Part shown: positions 53,872 through 63,018 of the stretch, in pieces | Position numbering within the stretch: the stretch's first letter is position 1 | How the letters are laid out: every line of letters starts with the position of its first letter | NCBI GenBank assembly: GCA_016714795.1 | Contig: JADKCA010000002.1 | Coordinates: forward strand, 186,001-250,000 | Direction of reading: 5' to 3' | Length of the DNA stretch: 64,000 nt | From: Sphingomonadales bacterium | Lineage (GTDB): Bacteria; Pseudomonadota; Alphaproteobacteria; Sphingomonadales; Sphingomonadaceae | Translations under genes and position numbers: made by a program | Notes under the pieces: model-generated | Database searches by the model: none | What the model saw: only the letters and a program-made list of their open reading frames with translations | Told to the model about the DNA's origin: nothing

Positions 53872-54664
53872 GGGGTTGGCCGCATACGACGCTATCATCA
53901 GCGATATCTTTGCGCGCTTCTATAAAAATGGAGCCACCGAATTCACCTTTGGGCGAGAGGAAATCGCGGCTTCGGCGGCGCAGACCGGAGTTGCCATGCC
54001 CAAAAATGCCGGGGACGTGATTTACACATACCGATATCGTAAAGCTCTTCCCGAGTCTGTGATCAGGACGCAACCGCAAGGCTACCATTGGCTGATATTG
54101 GGAGCGGGCGATGCACTCTACCGATTCCGGCTGAGCCGCCTTGCGGAAATTGTGCCAACTCCCGGATTGCTTGTACGCAAGATTCCTGATTCGACGCCCC
54201 AGATCATTTTGAACTATGCGTTGGGCGACGAGCAGGCCCTGCTTGCCAAAGTGCGCTACAACCGACTTGTTGACTTATTTTTGGGCATCACGGCCTATAG
54301 CCTGCAAAATCATCTTCGGACCAAAATCCCGAACTATGGCCAAATTGAGATCGACGAACTGTATGTCGGAGTTGACAGCCAAGGGGCGCAATATGTTGTT
54401 CCTGTCCAAGCGAAAGGTGGGAGCGACAAATTGGGGGTTATACAGACAATTCAAGACACAATTTTTTGCCAGACCCATCCTCGTTATTCAGGCTGTCTGG
54501 CGCGAACGGTTTCCGCGCAGTTTATGCCGAACGAGGTCATCGCTCTGTTTGAACTTGCTTTCGACGGCGACGACGTTTCGATCATCCGGGAAAAACACTA
54601 TAAGCTCGTCAAGGGTGACGAGATAAATGCTGCCGATCAATTGCTGTATCGACGACCTGAATAA
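53864..54664 (+). CDS. Probable type II restriction endonuclease partner
   Basis: I take the ATG at 53864, which overlaps the methyltransferase end by 8 nt, giving 266 residues. A PD-(D/E)xK-like nuclease core is suggested by IEIDELYVGVD near residue 162 and VVPVQAKGG near 182, a D-(x)n-QxK variant. No known specificity domain was recognised. Its close coupling to a cytosine methyltransferase, and its lower GC, make a restriction role the simplest call. No very-short-patch repair gene accompanies it. Confidence 0.8.
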   Translation: MAKGLAAYDAIISDIFARFYKNGATEFTFGREEIAASAAQTGVAMPKNAGDVIYTYRYRKALPESVIRTQPQGYHWLILGAGDALYRFRLSRLAEIVPTPGLLVRKIPDSTPQIILNYALGDEQALLAKVRYNRLVDLFLGITAYSLQNHLRTKIPNYGQIEIDELYVGVDSQGAQYVVPVQAKGGSDKLGVIQTIQDTIFCQTHPRYSGCLARTVSAQFMPNEVIALFELAFDGDDVSIIREKHYKLVKGDEINAADQLLYRRPE

Positions 54665-54700
54665 CTTTGGCGTCACGCGAAGACTAACCCCTCCCTTCCC

Positions 54701-55891
54701 CTACCTCCAGCGCAGCCGATCCCGGTTGAGCGCGCTCACGCTCTTCACGCCCATCAGCTTCATGCCACGTTCGATTTCGTCGCGCAGATTGCCCAGCGTG
54801 CGTTCCACGCCGGGCTGGCCCGCGGCTGCCAGTGCGTAGAGATAGAGCCGACCACCGGAGACGGCCTTCGCCCCCACGCTGAGTGCTTTCAGGACATGGC
54901 TGCCGCGCCGCACGCCGCCATCACAGATCACGTCGAGCTTGTCGCCCACCGCGTCGCAAATCTCGGCAAGCTGGTCGAACGGTGCGCGGCTGCCATCAAG
55001 CTGGCGGCCACCATGGTTGGAGACCATGATCGCGGTCGCGCCGATGTCCACCGCGCGCTTGGCGTCTGCCACGCTCATGATGCCCTTCAGGCAGAATTCG
55101 CCGCCCCAATGGCTGCGGACCTGCTCTGCGGTCTTCCAGTCCATCGCGGGGTCCAGCTGGGAGTTGAAATAATTCTGGATCGAAATCGGCTCGCTGGAGC
55201 CCGCCGAAACATGGCTTTCCAGATTGGGCAGGCTGAACCGTTCGCGAAACAGGAAGTTCAACGCCCAGGCCGGTTTGGTGGCATAGGCCACGAAGGAGGC
55301 GGGGGTGATCTTGGGCGGCGTGGTGAAGCCGGTCTGCTTGCAGCGTTCGCGGTTGCCAGACACGATGGTGTCGACTGTTAGCGCAATAGCATCGAACTTT
55401 GCCGCCTTGCACGCCTCGACCAGCGCGTGGTTCAGGCCCTTATCCTTGTGGATGTAGAGCTGGAACAGCTTGGGGCTGGAGACCATGCGGCCGATTTCTT
55501 CGATGCTGACCGTCGAGAGGCTGGAAATGCCGAAATAGGTGCCGAATTTTTCCGCCGCGCGCGCCACGCCGCGTTCTCCATGCCAGTGGAAGATGCGCTG
55601 CAAGGCGGTGGGGGAGAGGAAGAGCGGCATCGCAATCTTGCGGCCCATGACCGTGGTGGACATGTCGATGCTGTCCACGCCTGCCAGCACGTCGGGCACC
55701 AGATCGCAGTCGTCGAACGCGGCGGTGTTGCGGTCCTTGGTGATCTCGTCATCTGCCGCGCCGTCGATATAGTTGAACACGGGGTAGGGCAGGCGGCGGC
55801 GGGCCAGTTCGCGGAAATCCTCCACATTGTTGCAGTCGTTCAGGCTCATGAACCATTTTGCGGCGGCGAGGCGGGAGGCGGGGGAGGTCAT
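54701..55891 (-). CDS. FMN-dependent alpha-hydroxy-acid dehydrogenase (LldD-like)
   Basis: I take the ATG at 55891 with AGAGG upstream, giving 396 residues. The TIM-barrel FMN signatures are FNYIDGAADDE near the N-terminus, PLFLSPTALQR and the active-site loop VSNHGGRQLDG (catalytic His, Arg). CDGGVRRGSHVLKALSVGAKAV follows at the phosphate site. The family oxidises L-lactate, glycolate or mandelate at the membrane or in the cytoplasm. The length fits LldD. Its upstream neighbour is the decayed yciB gene, 4 nt away. Confidence 0.9.
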   Translation of the reverse strand: MTSPASRLAAAKWFMSLNDCNNVEDFRELARRRLPYPVFNYIDGAADDEITKDRNTAAFDDCDLVPDVLAGVDSIDMSTTVMGRKIAMPLFLSPTALQRIFHWHGERGVARAAEKFGTYFGISSLSTVSIEEIGRMVSSPKLFQLYIHKDKGLNHALVEACKAAKFDAIALTVDTIVSGNRERCKQTGFTTPPKITPASFVAYATKPAWALNFLFRERFSLPNLESHVSAGSSEPISIQNYFNSQLDPAMDWKTAEQVRSHWGGEFCLKGIMSVADAKRAVDIGATAIMVSNHGGRQLDGSRAPFDQLAEICDAVGDKLDVICDGGVRRGSHVLKALSVGAKAVSGGRLYLYALAAAGQPGVERTLGNLRDEIERGMKLMGVKSVSALNRDRLRWR

Positions 55892-55895
55892 GGGA

Positions 55896-56506
55896 TCAGG
55901 CCTCTTCTTCCAGATCGGCGCCGAGCCCATGCTTCATCAGCATGGGGATGTTGGCAGCGGCAAACAGGAAGGAGATGATGGTCACGCCCCACACCTTGAA
56001 GTTGAGCCAACTGTCGACATCAAACTGGCAGCGGACCACTTCGTTAGCGAGCGCTAGGCCCAAGAAATAGAAGCCCAGTTGGTCTGCAAGGTGTCCAGCC
56101 CTTCTGGCTAGGCCTTCATATCCGTGCTCTAAAACGTACTTGAGGTAGGGACGATTGAAAAGCACGTCCAGATCAGAAGCCCGCCGAGCAGTAGGTAGAT
56201 TGCAGTAGGTTTATCTGGATGAAGCCAAAATTTCAAAATAGATGGTCAGCGCACCAAAGCCAAGCACAAGCGCGGCAGAAAGCCACTACATTGGCGAAAT
56301 TTTCTTGAGTTTCCACTGTGAAACAGCAAGCGAAATGAGAATGGCGACCATGAAAATGCCGGTGGCTTTGATTGCTGCAACAGTTGCTCCGCCTGCATCC
56401 TCTGCCCGAACTTGAAGGTCAGGAAAAAGATCAGCAGCGGCCCGAAATCAATCGCAAAGGGCAGCCAGCCTGCGGGTTTGGGGGGGGATTGGGGTGCTTC
56501 AGTCAT
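55896..56506 (-). pseudogene. yciB: Decayed yciB (septation protein A, ispZ)
   Basis: A normal start (56506) reads MTEAPQ, then GWLPFAIDFGPLLIFFLTFK, typical of the N-terminus of septation protein YciB. Reading on needs a frame change to give KATGIFMVAILISLAVSQWK, then a TAG after ISPM. A further shift is then needed to reach DKPTAIYLLLGGLL and another for NRPYLKYVLEHG...FKVWGVTIISFLFAAANIP. At least one stop and several frameshifts break the gene, and the middle has become AT-richer. It lies directly after ftsY, where YciB normally sits in this group. Loss of this inner-membrane protein is inferred. Confidence 0.85.
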
Positions 56507-56532
56507 GATGGGATCCGGATAATGGAGGCCGC

Positions 56533-56608
56533 TGTCCTGAGCGTGTCGAAGGACCGTTCTTGGCCTCCGGCGCGCAGACAAAACGGTGCTTCGACACGCT
56601 CGGCACGG
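56533..56608 (+). repeat. Dispersed imperfect inverted repeat, copy 2
   Basis: The left arm tcctgagcgtgtcgaaggac and right arm gtgcttcgacacgctcggc fold onto each other across ~30 nt. The core matches the repeats at 1244-1345 and 63496-63584. It lies between ftsY and the decayed yciB. Confidence 0.75.
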
Positions 56609-56624
56609 TGGCGCGTGGGGCGCA

Positions 56625-57551
56625 TCATGCCGCGTTCCCCGCTATGATCTGCGCCAGTTCCTTTGCGTCGAACGGACGCAAATCTTCGATCTTTTCGCCC
56701 ACCCCAATCGCATGGACCGGCAGGCCGAACCTGTCTGCCGCCGCCACCAGCACGCCGCCACGCGCGGTGCCATCCAGCTTGGTCATCACAAGGCCGGTGA
56801 CGCCCGCCACTTCCTTGAACACTTCGATCTGAGAGAGCGCATTCTGGCCGGTGGTTGCATCGAGCACCAGCACCACATCATGCGGACTGGCGGGATTGAT
56901 ACGACCGAGCACGCGGCGGATCTTGGCCAATTCGTCCATCAGTTCGGACTTGTTCTGCAACCGCCCGGCGGTATCCACGATCAGCACGTCAATGCCCTTG
57001 GCGGTCGCCTCTTTCACGGCATCGAACACGATGCCTGCTGCATCACCGCCTTCGGGGCCGGAGACGATGGGTACGCCCAGCCGCTCTGCCCAGACCTTCA
57101 ACTGGCCGATGGCGGCGGCGCGGAATGTATCGCCCGCTGCCAGCATCACGCCATAATCCTGCTCCAGAAACAGGTTGGCGAGTTTGGCGATGGTGGTGGT
57201 CTTGCCTGAGCCATTGACGCCCACCACAAGGATCACTTGCGGGCGCGGAAAGGCTTCCACCTCCAAGGGTTTGGCTACGGGGCCGAGTGCGTTTTCAATC
57301 TCGTCCGCCAGAACGGCACGGATGCCGTCTTCATCGATCCCGCGTTCGTAGCGCGCGTCGCCCAGCCGGTCGCGGATGCGGGCGGCCATGGCGGGGCCAA
57401 GGTCGGAGACGATCAGTGCTTCTTCAATATCGTCGAGCGCAGCGGCATCCAGCTTCGATTTGGTGACGAGCCCGGTCAGGTTCTCGGTCAGCCGCTCGGA
57501 CGTTTTCTTGAAGCCGCCAATCAGGCGCTTGTGCCAGGAGGTGTCACTCAT
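56625..57551 (-). CDS. ftsY: Signal recognition particle receptor FtsY
   Basis: The 308-residue GTPase docks the SRP-ribosome complex at the inner membrane. The NG domain is complete: GVNGSGKTTTIAK (G1), DTAGRLQNKSELM (G3), TKLDGTARGG (G4) and GVGEKIEDLRPF. The N-terminal A domain is very short, as in many alphaproteobacteria. It overlaps mtaB by 4 nt (ATGA), giving the order dapF-mtaB-ftsY. Confidence 0.97.
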   Translation of the reverse strand: MSDTSWHKRLIGGFKKTSERLTENLTGLVTKSKLDAAALDDIEEALIVSDLGPAMAARIRDRLGDARYERGIDEDGIRAVLADEIENALGPVAKPLEVEAFPRPQVILVVGVNGSGKTTTIAKLANLFLEQDYGVMLAAGDTFRAAAIGQLKVWAERLGVPIVSGPEGGDAAGIVFDAVKEATAKGIDVLIVDTAGRLQNKSELMDELAKIRRVLGRINPASPHDVVLVLDATTGQNALSQIEVFKEVAGVTGLVMTKLDGTARGGVLVAAADRFGLPVHAIGVGEKIEDLRPFDAKELAQIIAGNAA

Positions 57552-58801
57552 GCTGGCGCGCCTAGCAGGGTCTGGCCGTCACTGCCAGTGATGCGGAGCG
57601 GGAGAATGAGGCCCGCCGCTGCAAGGGGGTGCGGTGCTTGCAGTCGCACCGTCGCAAAATTCGGGGCGTGGCCGCTGCCGTCCCGCTCGACCAGAACCGG
57701 CTGCACGCTGCCGATCATGGAAGCCAGCCAGCGCGCCTTGCGCTCCGCCGCTCTGGCACGCAGCCGTGTGGCGCGATCCTTGGCCACGGCCTTGGCCAGC
57801 TGCGGCATCCGTGCCGCCGCCGTGCCGGGGCGGGGGGAGTAAGGGAAGATATGGGTGAGCACGATGTCTCCATCATCCAGCAGCGCCATCGTGTTGGCGA
57901 ACATCGCTTCATCCTCTGTCGGGAAGCCCGCAATCAGGTCTGCACCGATGGTCAGTTCAGGGCGGACGGCCTTGAGACGCCGGATGAGCGTCACGGCATC
58001 GCTGCGGCTGTGGCGGCGCTTCATCCGTTTCAGGATCATGTCATCGCCTGATTGCAGCGAGAGGTGCAAATGCGGCATCAGGCGCGGCTCATGGGCGATC
58101 AGATCGAACAGCCGGTCATCAATCTCGATACAGTCGAGCGAGGAGAGGCGGAGGCGCGGCAGATTCGGCACCGCCTTCAGGATACGCTCCACCAGCAGGC
58201 CGAGGCTGGGCTGCCCCGGCAGGTCCGCCCCATAGCTGGTGAGATCGACGGCGGTCAGCACGGCCTCCTGCTGGCCGCGCGCGACCACCGCCTTGATGGC
58301 ATCAATCACGCCGCCTGCGGGGACGGAGCGACTGGGTCCGCGCGCAAGGGTGGTGACGCAGAAGGTGCAATCATGGTCGCAGCCATTCTGGACTTCGACA
58401 AAGGCACGGCTGTGGTCGGGGCCGGAGAGGGCGGGACTAATGGCGCCCCCGCGAAGGCGGGAGCCGCTCTCCATCCCACCCGATTCCCGCCTTCGCGGGA
58501 ATGACGTGAAATGAGACGGATCCCCCTTCTCCAAATTCCTCACAACCCCTGCCACCTCCGGCATCGCCTCATAAAGCGCGCGCGAGATTTCCGCGCCGCA
58601 GCCGGTCACGATGATGCGCTTGTGGGGATGGGTGCGGGCGGCCTTGCGGATCGCTTGCCGCGCCTGCCGTTCGGCTTCGGCTGTGACAGCGCAGGTGTTG
58701 AAGATGATGAGATTGTCCGCATCGCCCGCGGCCCTGCGGATGGCTTCCCCTTCGGCGATGTTGAGGCGGCAGCCGAAGCTGACAATGTCCGCTCCGCTCA
58801 C
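57548..58801 (-). CDS. mtaB: tRNA t6A37 methylthiotransferase MtaB, with an in-frame repeat insertion
   Basis: MtaB adds a methylthio group to t6A37 in tRNA. I take the GTG at 58801, which overlaps the dapF stop (GTGA) and reads straight into SGADIVSFGCRLN, giving 417 residues. The three N-terminal cluster Cys (FGCRLN, FNTCAV, TGCGAE), the radical-SAM CDHDCTFC and a C-terminal TRAM-like end are seen. Residues ~99-121 (PRRRESGGMESGSRLRGG region) are translated from a palindromic repeat inserted between the N-terminal domain and the radical-SAM domain. The frame is kept, so the protein is probably still made. Confidence 0.93.
   Translation of the reverse strand: MSGADIVSFGCRLNIAEGEAIRRAAGDADNLIIFNTCAVTAEAERQARQAIRKAARTHPHKRIIVTGCGAEISRALYEAMPEVAGVVRNLEKGDPSHFTSFPRRRESGGMESGSRLRGGAISPALSGPDHSRAFVEVQNGCDHDCTFCVTTLARGPSRSVPAGGVIDAIKAVVARGQQEAVLTAVDLTSYGADLPGQPSLGLLVERILKAVPNLPRLRLSSLDCIEIDDRLFDLIAHEPRLMPHLHLSLQSGDDMILKRMKRRHSRSDAVTLIRRLKAVRPELTIGADLIAGFPTEDEAMFANTMALLDDGDIVLTHIFPYSPRPGTAAARMPQLAKAVAKDRATRLRARAAERKARWLASMIGSVQPVLVERDGSGHAPNFATVRLQAPHPLAAAGLILPLRITGSDGQTLLGAPA
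58436..58506 (+). repeat. Palindromic repeat inside the mtaB coding region
   Basis: The arms ccccgcgaaggcgggag (left) and gattcccgccttcgcggga (right) form a long hairpin with a ~20-nt centre. Translated on the minus strand it gives the F-PRRRES...SRLRGG pattern known from intergenic sphingomonad and other alphaproteobacterial repeats. Its length keeps the mtaB frame open. Confidence 0.82.
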
Positions 58802-59604
58802 CCGAAACGGCTCCAGTCGGTCTCCCCGGCGTAGAGATAGGTGGCCGGGCCGGTCATGGTGATGGAGCCGCCTTCTTCCCACGCAACGGTCAGTTCGCCA
58901 CCGGGCTGGCTCACGGTCACGGGCGACTGAACCAGCTTGGCGCGGATCGCGGCGACGGCGGTGGCGCAGGCCCCGGTGCCGCACGCGCGGGTCAGGCCGA
59001 CGCCGCGTTCCCACACGCGCAGGCGGATGTGAGACGGGGATGCGATGCTGGCCACGTTCACGTTCACGCGTTCGGGGAAGACCGGATCATGCTCGATCCC
59101 GATGCCCAGTTCGTCGAGCGGCACGGCGTCCGCATCGGGCACGAAGAAGATGGCGTGCGGATTGCCGACATTGACTGCAGCTGGGCCAGACAATTCACCC
59201 CAGGCCAGCGGCAAGGCGCGCGTGTCCATGGCATAGGCCAGCGGAATGGCATCCCAGCCAAAACGGGGCTGGCCCATGTCAACGCTTGCCATGCCATCCC
59301 GGGCGCGGGCGGACAGCAGGCCAGCTTCGGTTTCCAGTGTCGTGTCATCGCCCAGAAACAGCGCAGCGGCGCGGGTGCCATTGCCGCACGCACCGACTTC
59401 GCTGCCATCGGCGTTGAAAAAGCGCAGCCGGGCGTCTGCCGCGGTGGAGGGTTCGATCAGGATCAGCTGATCAAAGCCGATGCCGGTGCGCCGGTCCGCA
59501 AGGGCACGCGCGCGCTCTGCCGTCATCACAACGGGGGTTTCGCGCGCGTCGATCAGGACAAAATCATTGCCCAGCCCGTGCATCTTGTGGAACCGGTCTG
59601 CCAT
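58798..59604 (-). CDS. dapF: Diaminopimelate epimerase
   Basis: The 268-residue enzyme interconverts LL- and meso-diaminopimelate for lysine and peptidoglycan synthesis. The two catalytic Cys lie in ACGNGTRAA and ACGTGACATA, and the N-terminus KMHGLGNDFVLID is typical. It overlaps mtaB by 4 nt, so the two are coupled. Confidence 0.97.
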   Translation of the reverse strand: MADRFHKMHGLGNDFVLIDARETPVVMTAERARALADRRTGIGFDQLILIEPSTAADARLRFFNADGSEVGACGNGTRAAALFLGDDTTLETEAGLLSARARDGMASVDMGQPRFGWDAIPLAYAMDTRALPLAWGELSGPAAVNVGNPHAIFFVPDADAVPLDELGIGIEHDPVFPERVNVNVASIASPSHIRLRVWERGVGLTRACGTGACATAVAAIRAKLVQSPVTVSQPGGELTVAWEEGGSITMTGPATYLYAGETDWSRFG

Positions 59605-59644
59605 GCTGTGCCCTTAGCGGCGCAGGGCCGCCAAGTCCAACCTG

Positions 59645-61270
59645 TCAGGCGGCAGCGCGGATGCGCTTTACGCTGACATTCGCAGGGACGAGGGTCTCAC
59701 CTGCGGTCTGTAGGGCCAGCATCCCGGCGGCGGCTTCACCGTCCATGGGCAGGCCGTAATGCCAGCCCTGGCCCTTGCTGATGCCCATCGGGGTCAGCCG
59801 GTCGGCAATGTCGGAATCTTCAATGCCCTCAGCGGTTACAGTCAGGTTCAGACTGTCACCCAGGCTGGAGATGGCGTTCACAATGGCCGCGCTTTCGTTA
59901 TTGTCGAGGATCGACATGACGAAGCTCTTGTCAATCTTGATCCGGTCAAACGGCAGGGCGCGCAGATGGGCCAGCGAGCTGTATCCCGTGCCGAAATCAT
60001 CCAGTGCGATGCGGATACCCTGATTCTTGAGCGAGGTGATGATCGACTGCGCCAGCGCCAGATTGTCGAACAGCGCCGATTCGGTGATTTCGATTTCAAG
60101 TCGGCTGGCCGGGAAGCCGGTCTCGATCAGGATTTTGACGATCTTCTGGGCCAACCAGGGATCGCGCAACTGAACCGGAGAGATGTTGACCGAGATCGTG
60201 ATGGCGTGATCCCAATCCTTGGCGACGGCCAAAGCCTTGCGGATCACCATTTCGGAAATGTCGCCGATCATGCCGGTTTCCTCGGCAATCGGGATGAAGT
60301 CATCCGGCGGCACCAGCCCGCGCAACGGGTGCTCCCAGCGCGCCAGAACTTCAAAGCCGGTGATGCGCTTCGAAGCCAGATCAATCTGCTGCTCGAAATA
60401 GGGAACGAACTCGGACTTGGCGATGCCGCTGCGCATCGCGTTTTCGGTTTCGTTGCGGCACTGGAGATCCTGCTCCATCGACTCGTCGAACCAGGCCATG
60501 CGGTTGCGGCCCGCATGTTTGGCGGCGTACATGGCAATGTCGGCGCGGCGGATCAGTCCGTCAATGTCAGCGTCTGCGGTGCTGCGCGCGACGCCGATCG
60601 AGGCTCCGGCATGAACCACGATCCGGTCTGCCACCAGCGGCTGGGTGAAGTTCTGGACAATCTGGTCCACCATATAGGTCACCGAATTGTCCTGACCTTC
60701 GTCATAGGTCAGCGCACAGGCAAATTCGTCTCCACCCAAGCGGGCGATCAAGGCCCCGACGGGCAGTTTGTCGACGATGATTGCAGAGGCAGTGCGCAGC
60801 AGCGAATCGCCCACGCCATGGCCATGGACGTCGTTGACATTCTTGAAATGGTCGAGGTCGATCAGGATGACGGCAACGGCTTTGCCGCTGGATTGCGCGC
60901 GGCCGAGCATTTCGGCGCCATTCTCGCACAGCGAGCGACGGTTGAGCAGCCCGGTCAGCGGGTCGCGCGACGACAGCAGCAATGCGCGCTCTTCGGCGGC
61001 CTTGCGTTCCTGCACTTCGCGGCTGAGATCACGGTAGCGGCGGTATCCGATCAGCAGCAGCGCCAGATTGAGCGAGACTGCGATCAGGAACGAGTTGCCC
61101 CGTGCAAATTGGAGCCCGTCAATCGCGCCAAAGGCGTATCCCAGCATCCGTCCGGCGTTTTTCACGAGCAGGATGGTGCCTGCCATGATCACAGCGGCGA
61201 GGATGATGTCCAGGCCGATGAGCCGGACGATGAAACCAGCCCGTGTATCCGGCGCGTTACCCTTGGTCAT
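59645..61270 (-). CDS. GGDEF-EAL cyclic-di-GMP enzyme, membrane-bound
   Basis: The 541-residue protein has two TM helices (about residues 17-37 and 60-78) with a short outer loop, a GGDEF domain (~100-265) and an EAL domain (~285-525). The cyclase motif is intact (RLGGDEF) but no RxxD inhibitory site precedes it. The phosphodiesterase signature reads EVLARW in place of EALxRW, a variant that often stays active. DDFGTGYSSL and KIDKSFV are present. It probably controls local c-di-GMP. There is no recognised sensor domain in the loop. Confidence 0.92.
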   Translation of the reverse strand: MTKGNAPDTRAGFIVRLIGLDIILAAVIMAGTILLVKNAGRMLGYAFGAIDGLQFARGNSFLIAVSLNLALLLIGYRRYRDLSREVQERKAAEERALLLSSRDPLTGLLNRRSLCENGAEMLGRAQSSGKAVAVILIDLDHFKNVNDVHGHGVGDSLLRTASAIIVDKLPVGALIARLGGDEFACALTYDEGQDNSVTYMVDQIVQNFTQPLVADRIVVHAGASIGVARSTADADIDGLIRRADIAMYAAKHAGRNRMAWFDESMEQDLQCRNETENAMRSGIAKSEFVPYFEQQIDLASKRITGFEVLARWEHPLRGLVPPDDFIPIAEETGMIGDISEMVIRKALAVAKDWDHAITISVNISPVQLRDPWLAQKIVKILIETGFPASRLEIEITESALFDNLALAQSIITSLKNQGIRIALDDFGTGYSSLAHLRALPFDRIKIDKSFVMSILDNNESAAIVNAISSLGDSLNLTVTAEGIEDSDIADRLTPMGISKGQGWHYGLPMDGEAAAGMLALQTAGETLVPANVSVKRIRAAA

Positions 61271-61549
61271 CTACATTGCCCCACAATGGTTTGCGATCAA
61301 ATCGCATAGAGGAGTGAATTTTGGCTTAAGCTGGAGAAATCGCAGGCTGGGTGGAGCGGCCTCATCGTGCGAGCCACACTGCCGCGCACGACCAAAGCGC
61401 ACGCAATTGACGAATCGTGCTCCGTGCAGTAGGGGCGACCTCGCTTTTCATGGAAAGCAGCACATTGTCCGCCCACGGGCGCACGCTGGCCGACGAGGTT
61501 TCGCCCGCCGGCGCTTTGCGTTTTGGGGCATTTGAACCGGAGCGAGCGC
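61271..61549. other. Intergenic region upstream of ffh
   Basis: This 279-nt gap separates the divergent GGDEF-EAL and ffh genes. It has no supported ORF and no recognised RNA. I checked for an SRP RNA-like GGAA...AGCA loop; ggaaagcagca near 61452 is only a weak match and no flanking stem was evident. It presumably contains the ffh promoter, which I could not place. Confidence 0.5.
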
Positions 61550-62992
61550 ATGTTCGAAAGTTTGAGCGAAAGGCTGAGCGGGGTCTTTGACCGGCTGCGC
61601 GGTCGCGGCGCGCTCAACGAGAATGATGTGCGTGAAGCGATGCGTGAAGTCCGTATCGCGCTGCTCGAAGCCGATGTGGCACTGCCGGTGGTGCGGTCCT
61701 TTGTGGATAGCGTCACGGCCAAGGCGGTTGGACAATCGGTTCTCAAATCGATCACACCGGGCCAGCAGGTCGTCAAGATCGTCAATGACGCGCTGACCGA
61801 GATCCTCGGCTCTGAAACCAGCGATCTTGAACTTGCCACCACGCCGCCCGCCATCATCATGATGGTCGGTCTGCAAGGCTCTGGCAAGACGACGACCACG
61901 GCCAAGATCGCCAAGCGCCTGAAAGAAAAAGAGCGCAAGAAGGTGATGATGGCGTCGCTCGACGTCAATCGTCCGGCGGCGCAGGAACAGCTGGCGGTGC
62001 TCGGCACGCAGATCGATGTGGCCACGCTGCCCATCGTGGCGGGCCAGCAGCCGGTGGAAATTGCGCGGCGCGCAATGCAGTCTGCCAAGTTGCAAGGCTT
62101 TGACGTGCTGCTGCTCGACACGGCGGGCCGCCTCCATGTCGATCAGGCGTTGATGGACGAGATGAAGGCCGTGGCCGATGTCGCCACGCCTGCTGAAACG
62201 CTTCTGGTGGTCGATAGCCTGACCGGGCAGGACGCCGTCAATGTCGCCAAGAGCTTTGGCGAACAGGTGGCGCTGACCGGCGTGGTGCTGACCCGTATGG
62301 ACGGCGATGCGCGCGGTGGTGCGGCACTTTCCATGCGCGCGGTGACGGGCAAGCCGATCAAGTTTGTTGGCACCGGCGAAAAGCTGGACGGGCTGGACCA
62401 GTTCCACCCCGGTCGCGTCGCCAGCCGCATCTTGGGCATGGGCGACGTTGTCAGCCTTGTCGAACGCGCTGCCGAAACGATCCAGGCCGAAGAGGCCGAG
62501 GCGATGGCCGCGAAGATGGCCAAGGGTCAGTTCGACATGAACGATCTGCGCGCCCAGCTGAACCAGATGAAGCGCATGGGCGGGCTGGGCGCGATTGCGG
62601 GCATGATCCCCGGCCTGAAGAAGGCGCAGACCGCGATGGCGCAATCGGGCATGGATGACCGCGTGCTGCTGCGCATGGATGCCATCATCACCTCGATGAC
62701 GGGCAAGGAGCGCAGCAAGCCCGAACTGATCAATGCCAAGCGCAAGATCCGCATCGCCAACGGTTCCGGCACCACGGTGCAGGATGTCAACAAGCTGTTG
62801 AAAATGCATCAGGAAATGGCCTCCGCCATGAAGCGTATCAAGAAGATGGGCGGCATGAAGGGGCTGGGGGCCCTGCTCGGCAAGGCAGGTGGTCTGGGCG
62901 GCATGATGGGTGGCGGCGGCGGAATGCCGGGCCTGCCGGGTGGCGGCCTTCCCGGCCTCCCGCCGGGGTTTGACAAGTTCATGAAGAAATAA
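61550..62992 (+). CDS. ffh: Signal recognition particle protein Ffh
   Basis: The 480-residue SRP GTPase binds signal sequences and 4.5S RNA. The ATG at 61550 follows GGAG; the TTG at 61523 is a poorer start. The N domain is followed by G1 GLQGSGKTTTTAK, G3 LLDTAGRLH and G4 TRMDGDARGG, with GTGEKLDGLDQF at the end of the G domain. The Met-rich M domain ends in a Gly/Pro/Met-rich tail (GGMMGGGGGMPG). It is followed by rpsP after 26 nt. Confidence 0.97.
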   Translation: MFESLSERLSGVFDRLRGRGALNENDVREAMREVRIALLEADVALPVVRSFVDSVTAKAVGQSVLKSITPGQQVVKIVNDALTEILGSETSDLELATTPPAIIMMVGLQGSGKTTTTAKIAKRLKEKERKKVMMASLDVNRPAAQEQLAVLGTQIDVATLPIVAGQQPVEIARRAMQSAKLQGFDVLLLDTAGRLHVDQALMDEMKAVADVATPAETLLVVDSLTGQDAVNVAKSFGEQVALTGVVLTRMDGDARGGAALSMRAVTGKPIKFVGTGEKLDGLDQFHPGRVASRILGMGDVVSLVERAAETIQAEEAEAMAAKMAKGQFDMNDLRAQLNQMKRMGGLGAIAGMIPGLKKAQTAMAQSGMDDRVLLRMDAIITSMTGKERSKPELINAKRKIRIANGSGTTVQDVNKLLKMHQEMASAMKRIKKMGGMKGLGALLGKAGGLGGMMGGGGGMPGLPGGGLPGLPPGFDKFMKK

Positions 62993-63018
62993 TGGTTTGA
63001 AGAAAAGGAAGACGTAAA

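Noticed and set aside
61440..61470. Possible SRP (4.5S) RNA near ffh
   Set aside because: A GGAAAGCAGCA string resembles the conserved loop, but I could not find the flanking complementary arms.
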